Assembly (NCBI GenBank): GCA_937859825.1
Contig: CALMAP010000301.1
Span: 3,859-11,199 of the forward strand
Direction of reading: 5' to 3'
DNA: 7,341 nt
DNA from: an uncultured Terriglobus sp.
GTDB lineage: Bacteria; Acidobacteriota; Terriglobia; Terriglobales; Acidobacteriaceae
Part shown: in pieces, positions 1 through 5,149 of the stretch
Position numbering within the stretch: the stretch's first letter is position 1
How the letters are laid out: each line of letters opens with the position of its first letter
The notes under the pieces: generated by a model
What the model saw: only the letters and a program-made list of their open reading frames with translations
Databases searched by the model: none
Told to the model about the DNA's origin: nothing
Made by a program: the position numbers and the translations under genes

Positions 1-2
1 GC

Positions 3-263
3 ATCCGGTCCGAGGAGCGCTTTCTGGCCGCGCACTTCAGCAACTTCAGCGACTACATGCAACGTGTGCCAAGGCTGTTTCCATCACTGCTCGGGTCGCT
101 GAAGAAGAGTCCGGAAGTGGAGCGCGGCAGCTTCTCCAGTGCGCTCTATCGTAAGCACCGCGAGTACAATGCTTGCATAGGTGCGGCGGCGCTTTATGCA
201 ACCCTCCTTGCGCTCCACGCACTGCGGCAGTACGGCATTCTGCCTGCCTCGTTGCGCTGGTAG
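3..263 (+). CDS. Isoprenylcysteine carboxyl methyltransferase (ICMT)-like membrane protein, C-terminal part
   Basis: This is the 3' end of a gene that starts outside the window; 86 codons are visible before the TAG stop. The visible part begins IRSEERFLAAHF and continues through a Tyr and the segment RVPRLFP. This matches the end of the ICMT/phospholipid-methyltransferase-like family, where an Arg-x-Glu-Glu stretch, an aromatic Tyr and a (V)PRxxP segment form the cofactor-binding C-terminus. After it come a basic stretch (LYRKHREYNA) and a hydrophobic segment of about 20 residues (IGAAALYATLLALHAL) that is probably a further membrane helix. Bacterial members are integral membrane proteins presumed to be SAM-dependent methyltransferases, and their substrates are mostly unknown. 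The next gene follows on the same strand after about 38 bases. The family call rests on the short tail only. Confidence 0.7.
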   Translation: MRSEERFLAAHFSNFSDYMQRVPRLFPSLLGSLKKSPEVERGSFSSALYRKHREYNACIGAAALYATLLALHALRQYGILPASLRW

Positions 264-301
264 CCGCAGATCTTCCCGCAGGAAAAGGGGCCCCGCAGGA
301 T

Positions 302-1138
302 TTGAATTGTCTTCAAAGATCGTCGCTGTTACTTGTGTGTCTGCTGATGTCCGGACTTGCCGGGCTGCACGCACAGAAAGAAGGCATTCCTCCTGCGTCC
401 GCACCACCAGTGCTGCCGCCAACGCCCGGCTATAACTTTCCCCAGCACGAAACGCTGACCTTTACGGTGGACTGGCGTGTGTTCACCGCTGGCCGTGCTG
501 TCTTCCAGCTTGACCAGCAGGCGAACCAGATGCACGTGCAGGCAACGGCCGATACAGTAGGCGCGACCAACATGATCTACCAGGTGATCGACCGCTTCCA
601 GTCCAACTTCAGCACGCAGACGGGCTGCTCCAGCGGTTTCAGCAAGCAGACGCAGGAAGGCCGCCGCAAGATCCAAAGCGAACTGGTGTTCACTCCAGGG
701 GCGTCTGCACCGTCGCCGAAGCCTGGCACCGCTTCCCTGCTCGGCACGCAGGCACTCACCGAGCGCAACCTGGTGAAGAACACCACAAAGCAGCAACAGG
801 GCCAGATTCCCGCCTGTTCCATCGATTCGCTCTCCGGCATCTTCTACATCGCATCACAGAACCTGCAACTCGGCCAGGACCTGCACCTGCCGCTCGCGGA
901 CGCCATGCGTACGGTGGGTGTGACGGTGAAGGTCGAGGGCCGCGAAGATGTGCGAACGCCGGCTGGAACGTTCTCAGCGATCCGCGTCCAGCCCACAGCA
1001 GACGCAGGTGTGGTGAAGAACCGCGGGACGATCACGATCTGGTACACCGACGACGCACGCCATTTACCTGTTCAGATTCGCGCCAAGCTCTTCTGGGGAA
1101 CGTTGACATTCCACCTGCAATCGGTGGAGCTGAGATAG
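302..1138 (+). CDS. Secreted DUF3108 domain protein
   Basis: The product is a 278-residue exported protein of the DUF3108 family, whose function is not established; members are periplasmic or envelope proteins predicted to be beta-rich. Family signs are the opening beta segment around ETLTFTVDW, the middle segment VIDRFQSNF, the later stretch VEGREDVRTPAGTFSAIRV, and the closing IWYTDDARHLPVQI followed by a Gly-containing last strand. The N-terminus is a signal peptide: one Arg, a hydrophobic run SSLLLVCLL, and a likely cleavage after LHA before Gln. No ATG lies upstream of this signal. The only in-frame ATG, at 347, would cut the hydrophobic core away, so TTG at 302 is preferred, with purine-rich AGGAAAAGGGG at 280-290 as a possible ribosome site. 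TTG at 173 would overlap the previous gene and add a non-signal-like extension. The gene converges on the receiver-like gene with only five bases between stops. Confidence 0.8.
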   Translation: MNCLQRSSLLLVCLLMSGLAGLHAQKEGIPPASAPPVLPPTPGYNFPQHETLTFTVDWRVFTAGRAVFQLDQQANQMHVQATADTVGATNMIYQVIDRFQSNFSTQTGCSSGFSKQTQEGRRKIQSELVFTPGASAPSPKPGTASLLGTQALTERNLVKNTTKQQQGQIPACSIDSLSGIFYIASQNLQLGQDLHLPLADAMRTVGVTVKVEGREDVRTPAGTFSAIRVQPTADAGVVKNRGTITIWYTDDARHLPVQIRAKLFWGTLTFHLQSVELR

Positions 1139-1143
1139 CTGTC

Positions 1144-1542
1144 CTAGAACTCGTTTCGTTCCAGGTGGCTCTCCGTGCGCTGTAAGGATGCGCTCTCGTC
1201 TGGAAAGGCCGCCTTCAGGGTCACGAGCAGCTTTGCGGGCGAGTAACTCTCGACCCGGTAATCGCAAGGGCAGGACTCAAATGGGCACTCTCCCACCAGG
1301 AAGAGCTTAGGGACCGGGTATTCTGCCCTGATGATGCCGAAGAAGGCGGAGCAGTTCTCGTTGCGCATGGCCGCGTTCATCACCACGCCGTGAACGTTCG
1401 GGAAAAGCTGCAACGTCTCAAGCGCTTCTTCGCAGGAATATGCGGTGATGACATTGAACTTCGCGGTCTCCAGAACGAGTTTGCGGCTGGAGATACTGCC
1501 GGCGTGTTCCTGGTCCACAACGAGAAAGCAGGGTCGAACCAT
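1144..1542 (-). CDS. Receiver-like (pseudo-receiver) protein, second copy of a tandem pair
   Basis: This is a 132-residue single-domain protein with a CheY-like receiver fold. It shows strand 1 CFLVVDQE, a first helix ISSRKLVLETAKF, strand 2 NVITAYS, helix CEEALETLQLF, strand 3 VHGVVMNA, strand 4 KLFLVGE and a final helix LLVTLKAAF. The key residues are altered. The acidic pair is D10-Q11, the phosphorylated Asp position is Asn56, the Thr/Ser after strand 4 is missing, and the conserved Lys-Pro is replaced by YSP. It should therefore not be phosphorylated in the normal way, and no output domain is present. It is about half identical to the upstream copy at 1581-2003, after a 38-base gap. The ATG at 1542 has an AAAGGAAA ribosome site (1547-1554). 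A regulatory or protein-binding role is inference. Confidence 0.75.
   Translation of the reverse strand: MVRPCFLVVDQEHAGSISSRKLVLETAKFNVITAYSCEEALETLQLFPNVHGVVMNAAMRNENCSAFFGIIRAEYPVPKLFLVGECPFESCPCDYRVESYSPAKLLVTLKAAFPDESASLQRTESHLERNEF
1419..1500. repeat. Internal repeat between the two receiver-like genes (partner 1877-1958)
   Basis: The two receiver-like genes share an ungapped 82-base stretch, 1419-1500 and 1877-1958, in the same orientation. About 14 positions differ, or roughly 83 percent identity by eye. Longest exact blocks include CAAGCGCTTC and ACATTGAACTTCGCGG. It encodes the ISSRKLVLE helix to the second helix, the best-conserved part of the two proteins. It shows that they arose by gene duplication rather than being separately acquired. 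Confidence 0.8.
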
Positions 1543-1580
1543 TCGGTTTCCTTTCGCGGCGTGGCGCCTGAAAAAGGATT

Positions 1581-2003
1581 CTACCCTGCCAAAGATGGCT
1601 GCGAAACGCTGCTGCTCTCGATATCTTTTGGGCCCAGTCCTGGTTCCTGCTCAGGTGGAAACACACGGTGCAATGTTTCCAGAAGCACGCGTGGGGAGTA
1701 ATTGTCCACAAAGTAGTCCGCATCCAAGGTTTCTGCACGCTCCACATGGCCCACCAGCAGGCGGACAGGGACCGGGTACTTCTCCCGGATGTCATGCAGC
1801 AGCGAAGCACACTCATGCTCATGCAGGATGGCATTCAGCACCACGGCGTGGACTCGCGGAAAGCGCTCCAGCGTGGCAAGCGCTTCGTCGCAGGAATACG
1901 TGGCAATTACATTGAACTTCGCGGACTCCAATACCAGTTTGCGGCTAGATATGCCGCCATCTACCGGAGGATCGACGATAAGAATGCAGGGCCGTACGAA
2001 CAT
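1581..2003 (-). CDS. Receiver-like (pseudo-receiver) protein, first copy of a tandem pair
   Basis: This 140-residue protein begins MFVRPCILIVD and has the order of a CheY-like receiver domain: strand 1 CILIVDPP, helix ISSRKLVLESAKF, strand 2 NVIATYS, helix CDEALATLERF, strand 3 VHAVVLNA, strand 4 VRLLVGH, then a DNYSP segment and helix LLETLHRVF. Only one acidic residue remains in strand 1 (D11, followed by P12). Asn57 replaces the phosphorylated Asp, the Thr/Ser switch is absent, and the conserved Lys is Ser in YSP. A tail of about 25 residues rich in Pro, Ser and Glu follows. The ATG at 2003 is chosen because GGAGCT precedes it by nine bases. A longer reading to 2090 would run into prmC and has no family-like sequence. 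It starts 25 bases after prmC and probably shares its transcript. Confidence 0.75.
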   Translation of the reverse strand: MFVRPCILIVDPPVDGGISSRKLVLESAKFNVIATYSCDEALATLERFPRVHAVVLNAILHEHECASLLHDIREKYPVPVRLLVGHVERAETLDADYFVDNYSPRVLLETLHRVFPPEQEPGLGPKDIESSSVSQPSLAG

Positions 2004-2010
2004 GGCAGAA

Positions 2011-2016
2011 AGCTCC
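2011..2016 (-). promoter_or_regulatory. Ribosome binding site that fixes the start of the first receiver-like gene
   Basis: GGAGCT on the minus strand lies nine bases before the ATG at 2003. It sits in the gap after the prmC stop and supports a separate start there instead of the longer open frame that overlaps prmC. Confidence 0.55.
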
Positions 2017-2028
2017 AGCAGCACCCGT

Positions 2029-2910
2029 TCAAGGCCTGACCGCAACAACGACGCGTTGCGTCCCACGCAGGTCAGCGCGGAAAACCACATCAGACCAGCT
2101 ACACAGCATTTGCTTCAGTAGGTCCGTTCGACCCGCCGTTTCCATAACAAGAAACCCGTCTGGACAAAGTCTATCCTGCGCATTTGATATTAGGCGCCGA
2201 TAGATATCATGTCCGTCTTCACCGCCGAACAGGGCGAGATGTGGTTCATGGTCTCGCACCTGAGCATGAAGCGAAGAGCCTTCAGCAAAAGGAATATACG
2301 GAGGATTGGAAACGATCACGTCAAACTGTTCCTCCGGCTCAAGTGTCTGGAAGATATCACTGCGGCAGAAACGGACTCTACTTGTCAGGGAAGGATTGTT
2401 CAGTTCGCTAGCGAACACTGCGTTCTTTTTTGCCACTTTCAAAGCGGCGGCGGAGATGTCGATCGCAGTCACGATGCTGTCGGGCAGTTCCAGGGCAAGC
2501 GTTATCGCAATCGCGCCTGAACCCGTTCCAACATCGGCGATTCTCACCTTACTGTGCCTGTCCGGGATGCGCTCCAGCACAGCGGTGATGATGTCTTCCG
2601 TCTCAGGCCGGGGGATGAGCACGTCTGGTGTGACGAGAAATTCGCGACCGTAGAACTCCTGCGAACCGCGCAGGTATTGAATCGGCACTGCTTGAAGCCG
2701 CTGCTGCAGGAGACCCTTGAGGCGGCCCTGCTCTTCTTCACTGAGACAAGCGTTCGGGTGCGCCAGCATCTGCACCCTCGTGCGGCCGGTGGCGATCTCC
2801 AGCAGTTGCTGTGCATCCTCTTTCGCAAAGTCGCGCAGATCTTCGCGCAATGCAAGACGCTCCGCGCCGGTGCGCAGAGCGTCTTGAACGGTCACGGCTT
2901 TGGCTGCCAT
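2029..2910 (-). CDS. prmC: Peptide chain release factor N5-glutamine methyltransferase PrmC (HemK)
   Basis: PrmC transfers a methyl group from S-adenosylmethionine to the glutamine of the GGQ motif in release factors RF1 and RF2, which speeds peptide release. The 293-residue product has the expected two parts. Residues 1-90 are a helical N-terminal substrate-binding domain ending in the YLRGSQEFYGREF segment. A Rossmann methyltransferase domain follows, with IPRPETE (99-105), the SAM-binding loop DVGTGSGAIAI (126-136), the acidic end of the next strand at AIDIS (149-153), and the catalytic NPPY (202-205) that holds the target glutamine amide. Length is normal for the family. The ATG overlaps the prfA stop by one base (TGATG), so translation is probably coupled to that of prfA, its substrate. 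The start has no strong ribosome site of its own, which fits coupling. Confidence 0.95.
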   Translation of the reverse strand: MAAKAVTVQDALRTGAERLALREDLRDFAKEDAQQLLEIATGRTRVQMLAHPNACLSEEEQGRLKGLLQQRLQAVPIQYLRGSQEFYGREFLVTPDVLIPRPETEDIITAVLERIPDRHSKVRIADVGTGSGAIAITLALELPDSIVTAIDISAAALKVAKKNAVFASELNNPSLTSRVRFCRSDIFQTLEPEEQFDVIVSNPPYIPFAEGSSLHAQVRDHEPHLALFGGEDGHDIYRRLISNAQDRLCPDGFLVMETAGRTDLLKQMLCSWSDVVFRADLRGTQRVVVAVRP

Positions 2911-3983
2911 CAGGCGGCGACTGCTTCCGCTTTCAGGCGTTCCGCCGTGTCATGCGCGATCAGCGCATCCACCACGGGCTGCAGTTTGCCTTCCATGACG
3001 TATTCCAATTGGTGAAGCGTGAGGCCGATGCGATGGTCGGTCAGGCGGTTCTGCGGGAAGTTGTAGGTGCGTATCTTCTCAGACCGGTCGCCTGTACCCA
3101 CCTGCTGCTTACGCGCGGTGGCCTGCAACTGATGCTGCTTTTCCATTTCGACCTCGTAGAGACGAGAGCGCAGCACGCGCATCGCCTTTTCGCGGTTCTT
3201 GATCTGCGATTTCTCGTCCTGGCAGCTTACGACGGTGTTGGTCGGCAGGTGCGTGATGCGAATGGCGGAGTAGGTCGTGTTGACCGATTGCCCGCCGGGG
3301 CCGGAGGAGCAGAAGGTGTCGACACGCAGGTCTTTCTGCTCGATCTTCACGTCCACCTCTTCGGCCTCGGGCAGCACCGCGACCGTGATGGCCGAAGTGT
3401 GAACGCGACCCTGCGTCTCTGTCGCCGGCACGCGCTGCACGCGGTGTACGCCGCTCTCGTACTTCAGCGACGAGTAGACGCGGTCGCCTTCGATCAGCGC
3501 GGTCACGTCCTTCATGCCGCCAACGGACGATTCGGTTTCCGAGAGCACCTCGACTTTCCAGCGGTGCAGTTCCGCATAGCGCAGGTACATGCGGAAGACC
3601 TCCGCCGCGAAGAGCGAGGCCTCGTCGCCGCCGGTAGCCGCGCGGATTTCGAGGACGACGTTCTTGTCGTCGTTCGGGTCCTTGGGCAGGAGCATGATCT
3701 TCAGCTCTCCGTCGATCTCGGCGAGACGCGGTGTGAGCGTGGAGAGCTCTTCCTGTGCCATGGCCTTCAGGTCCTCGTCGGCTTCGGCCAGCATGGCGTT
3801 CGCGTCGGCGATGCCGCTTTGCACGCGCTTGTACTCGCGATAGCGTTCGATCACGGGTTCCATGTCGCGGTGCTGCTTGGCGGTTTTCTGAAAGCGCTGC
3901 TGGTCGCCGACCAGGGCCGGATCGGAAAGGTCCCGCTCCAGTTCTTTGTAACGATCTTCAAGCTGTTCAAGACGGTCGAACAT
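2910..3983 (-). CDS. prfA: Peptide chain release factor 1 (RF1)
   Basis: RF1 recognises the stop codons UAA and UAG in the ribosomal A site and triggers hydrolysis of peptidyl-tRNA. The 357-residue product shows the helical N-terminal domain (MFDRLEQLEDRYKELE), the conserved AATGGDEA segment near residue 115, the codon-reading PAT tripeptide (residues 186-188, in RVPATE), which marks RF1 rather than RF2 (SPF), and the catalytic SGPGGQSVN loop with GGQ at 230-232. Gln232 is the residue modified by PrmC, encoded immediately downstream. Positions and length agree with the E. coli protein, whose GGQ lies at about 233-235. The ATG at 3983 is preferred over the in-frame ATG at 4022 because AGAGGAG lies six bases before it and because the family starts with this sequence. 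It is the first gene of a probable prfA-prmC-receiver-receiver unit. Confidence 0.96.
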   Translation of the reverse strand: MFDRLEQLEDRYKELERDLSDPALVGDQQRFQKTAKQHRDMEPVIERYREYKRVQSGIADANAMLAEADEDLKAMAQEELSTLTPRLAEIDGELKIMLLPKDPNDDKNVVLEIRAATGGDEASLFAAEVFRMYLRYAELHRWKVEVLSETESSVGGMKDVTALIEGDRVYSSLKYESGVHRVQRVPATETQGRVHTSAITVAVLPEAEEVDVKIEQKDLRVDTFCSSGPGGQSVNTTYSAIRITHLPTNTVVSCQDEKSQIKNREKAMRVLRSRLYEVEMEKQHQLQATARKQQVGTGDRSEKIRTYNFPQNRLTDHRIGLTLHQLEYVMEGKLQPVVDALIAHDTAERLKAEAVAA

Positions 3984-3989
3984 CGGGTG

Positions 3990-3996
3990 CTCCTCT
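3990..3996 (-). promoter_or_regulatory. Ribosome binding site of prfA
   Basis: AGAGGAG on the minus strand ends six bases before the ATG at 3983. It selects this start over the upstream in-frame ATG at 4022, whose extra 13 residues (rich in Pro) do not belong to the RF1 family. Confidence 0.75.
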
Positions 3997-4117
3997 GCGC
4001 GGGGCGCAGGTGGTACATGCATTGGAATCGTAGGGGATTTCGGGCATGGCTGGCAGAAGGCGCAGCCGGTATCAGAAAGCGCGGCTAAATAAGGAGGCGC
4101 AGCTAGGCAAAGTCGAG

Positions 4118-4158
4118 CCGGAGATGGCCCCTCCGGGAAGCACCCACCGGGATGTGCT
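4118..4158 (-). other. Two adjacent hairpins in the prfA leader
   Basis: CCGGAG at 4118-4123 pairs with CTCCGG at 4131-4136 across a seven-base loop. AGCAC at 4139-4143 pairs with GTGCT at 4154-4158, with two further inner G-C pairs possible. The stems are only two bases apart. No T-run follows on either strand, so they are not typical intrinsic terminators. A role in the leader RNA is possible but unproven. Confidence 0.3.
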
Positions 4159-4239
4159 GCAGATCATGCATCTTACTCATTCGATGATAGCGCGGTCTAC
4201 CGGTTGCAAGCGCAACGAGGCCGGACGTAAACCTCGAGA

Positions 4240-4268
4240 GGTATAGCCTTTGCGAGGCGACCCTGCAA
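4240..4268 (-). promoter_or_regulatory. Weak promoter candidate upstream of prfA
   Basis: On the minus strand TTGCAG (4263-4268) and TATACC (4240-4245) are separated by 17 bases. The match to TTGACA/TATAAT is only partial (three and four of six), so the spacing is the main support. A second possible -10 box, TATCAT at 4184-4189, is a better hexamer but has no -35 box at the right distance. Either would give a long leader for prfA. Confidence 0.2.
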
Positions 4269-4284
4269 TGGCACGGCACTCCTG

Positions 4285-4573
4285 TTACTGGAAGTAAGAC
4301 GGTAGATTACGCATTCCGTGGAACACGCGGAGGATAGGAACACTGTCCTGATCGATGCGGAAGATGATCATGTACCTGCCTACGCTTGCCATTCGGAGTC
4401 CGGTACGAATGTCCGGGCGCTCGCGAAACAATCTTTGGATAGGAAGCGATCGTTTCGCATTCCTCCAGAATTCTCTTTGCCAGACGAATGGCCTGGGTTG
4501 GGCTGTCTCGCGCTATGTAGTCGGAAATCTCCTGCAAGTCATTCTCGAACTGAGGATGAAATACAGGCTTCAC
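4285..4573 (-). pseudogene. ParE/RelE-family toxin, frameshifted
   Basis: The gene encodes a type II toxin of the ParE/RelE superfamily, interrupted by one extra base. From the GTG at 4573 the first 47 codons are normal for the family, starting MKPVFHPQFENDLQEI and including the helix AIRLAKRILEECETI and the segment YPK. After that the reading frame changes. Moving +1 at about 4428-4433 restores a further 48 codons with the conserved core RERPDIRTGLRMASVGRY, the strand MIIFRID and the ending ILRVFHGMR, to a TAA at 4285. The rebuilt protein of about 95 residues has normal length. Unshifted, translation gives 88 residues with an unrelated C-terminus (stop at 4307). No slippery site was recognised, so this is a mutation or a sequence error rather than obvious programmed shifting. 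The GTG start overlaps the antitoxin stop by four bases (GTGA). Confidence 0.85.
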
Positions 4574-4850
4574 ATCTGCTCCGCGATTTTGGCCTGGTAG
4601 CGCTGCCGCAATCGCTCCATGATGCCTTCAGCATCGACTGGCGGTCTTGTGTCCGCGATGGCCTCATCCCACAACCGGGCGATCTCTTCTTTGTCGCTTG
4701 CCGTTAAGGATTGATACATGCGGTCCGCATTCCAGGAACGCAGAGCTTGTTCAACGATCTCGCTCGTGGAGTCGAATTCACCTGAATTGACGGCGTTGTG
4801 TACCTCGGTAAGGACATCGCAGAAATCGCAACTTGAATCTGCTCCGTCAT
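4570..4850 (-). pseudogene. ParD-like antitoxin of the toxin-antitoxin pair, frameshifted
   Basis: The gene encodes a ParD-like ribbon-helix-helix antitoxin that would bind operator DNA through its N-terminus and block the ParE toxin through its C-terminus. ATG at 4850 follows GAGGAG (4855-4860). The first ten residues, MTEQIQVAIS, are the DNA-binding strand. Then one base is missing near 4819-4820 (TCTGC where TCTGGC is expected). In the shifted frame 82 more codons read through VHNAVNSGEFDSTSEIV, ALRSWNADRM and IMERLRQRYQAKIAEQM to TGA at 4570. The rebuilt length is about 93 residues, normal for the family. Without correction, translation ends after 48 residues at TAA 4704. An ATG at 4717-4719, in the correct frame and just before that stop, could restart translation and give the 49-residue C-terminal half. 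The gene begins 25 bases after the small membrane protein gene. Confidence 0.82.
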
Positions 4851-4875
4851 AAGTCTCCTCAAGCTAAGTGTAGCG

Positions 4876-5067
4876 TCAGATCGCTCGTATCAAGCGCACC
4901 GGCAGGTACAGAACTGCAGAGACAAGCTCGAGTACGCCATCCACCGCAATCCCCAGAATGCGGAACGGTAAAAGCATCAGCCAGACGATTGGGTACAGCA
5001 CCAGCGCGACAAGGGCCAGCGGCCAGCAGAGCACGAACAAGATGCAGAAGAACAACAGATTGAGCAC
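4876..5067 (-). CDS. Small hydrophobic membrane protein of unknown function
   Basis: This is a 63-residue, strongly hydrophobic protein beginning MLNLLFFCILFVLCWPLAL. A hydrophobic stretch of about 30 residues with a Pro in its middle (LALVALVLYPIVWLMLLPF) is followed by RILGIAVDGVLELVSAVLYL and a basic end (PVRLIRAI). It probably forms two membrane helices, or one helix and an amphipathic segment. I do not recognise a named family. The GTG at 5067 is chosen because GGAGGG lies six bases before it; a longer reading from ATG 5118 adds a polar stretch containing the ribosome site and does not look like part of the protein. It lies 82 bases after the tannase stop and 25 bases before the antitoxin start, on the same strand. 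Nothing else links it functionally to either. Confidence 0.7.
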   Translation of the reverse strand: MLNLLFFCILFVLCWPLALVALVLYPIVWLMLLPFRILGIAVDGVLELVSAVLYLPVRLIRAI

Positions 5068-5073
5068 GGTCAG

Positions 5074-5079
5074 CCCTCC
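5074..5079 (-). promoter_or_regulatory. Ribosome binding site that fixes a GTG start
   Basis: GGAGGG on the minus strand ends six bases before GTG 5067. It is one of the strongest ribosome sites in the window and decides the start of the 63-residue membrane protein. Confidence 0.65.
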
Positions 5080-5149
5080 GGAATGGGATACGCAGGAGCT
5101 GGCAGGCAGGTTCCGCATCCAGTTCCACTCATAGGTTGGCAGTCAATCT

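Larger units (their letters stand above)
3984..4284 (-). other. Gene-free stretch upstream of prfA (probable promoter and leader)
   Basis: About 300 bases between the end of the toxin remnant and prfA hold no convincing gene on either strand. A 66-codon plus-strand frame at 4046-4246 is rich in Arg and Lys and resembles nothing I recognise. The stretch contains two weak promoter-like sites and two adjacent hairpins, listed separately, and the prfA ribosome site at its end. It most likely contains the prfA promoter and its 5' untranslated leader. Confidence 0.5.

Noticed and set aside
2004..2090. N-terminal extension of the first receiver-like protein into prmC
   Set aside because: The added residues come from the prmC 3' end read in another frame, and a ribosome site precedes the ATG at 2003.
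3984..4022. N-terminal extension of RF1 to the ATG at 4022
   Set aside because: The Pro-rich extension lies over the ribosome site and is absent from the family; the start at 3983 fits RF1 length and motif positions.
2811..4088. Long open frame of 425 codons on the plus strand
   Set aside because: It lies antisense to prfA and the start of prmC, whose products are certain. Its His/Arg/Val/Leu-rich translation is typical of the reverse complement of a GC-rich gene.
4118..4158. Intrinsic terminator after the toxin gene
   Set aside because: The stems lack a following T-run on either strand and lie more than 120 bases past the toxin stop.
4046..4246. 66-codon plus-strand frame in the gene-free stretch
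   Set aside because: It has a GGGG-type possible ribosome site, but the product is a basic, unpatterned peptide with no family likeness; composition alone explains the frame.
4428..4433. Programmed +1 frameshift site in the toxin gene
   Set aside because: No known recoding signal such as a rare or stop codon with an upstream ribosome-site-like element is seen; a simple insertion or sequence error is the plainer reading.
4307..4573. An intact 88-residue toxin with a novel C-terminus
   Set aside because: The C-terminal 41 residues in this frame resemble nothing, while the +1 frame over the same bases gives the expected ParE ending, so a frameshift explains it better.
4318..4707. 129-codon plus-strand frame across the toxin-antitoxin pair
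   Set aside because: It is antisense to both genes, which are clearly recognisable on the minus strand after frame correction.
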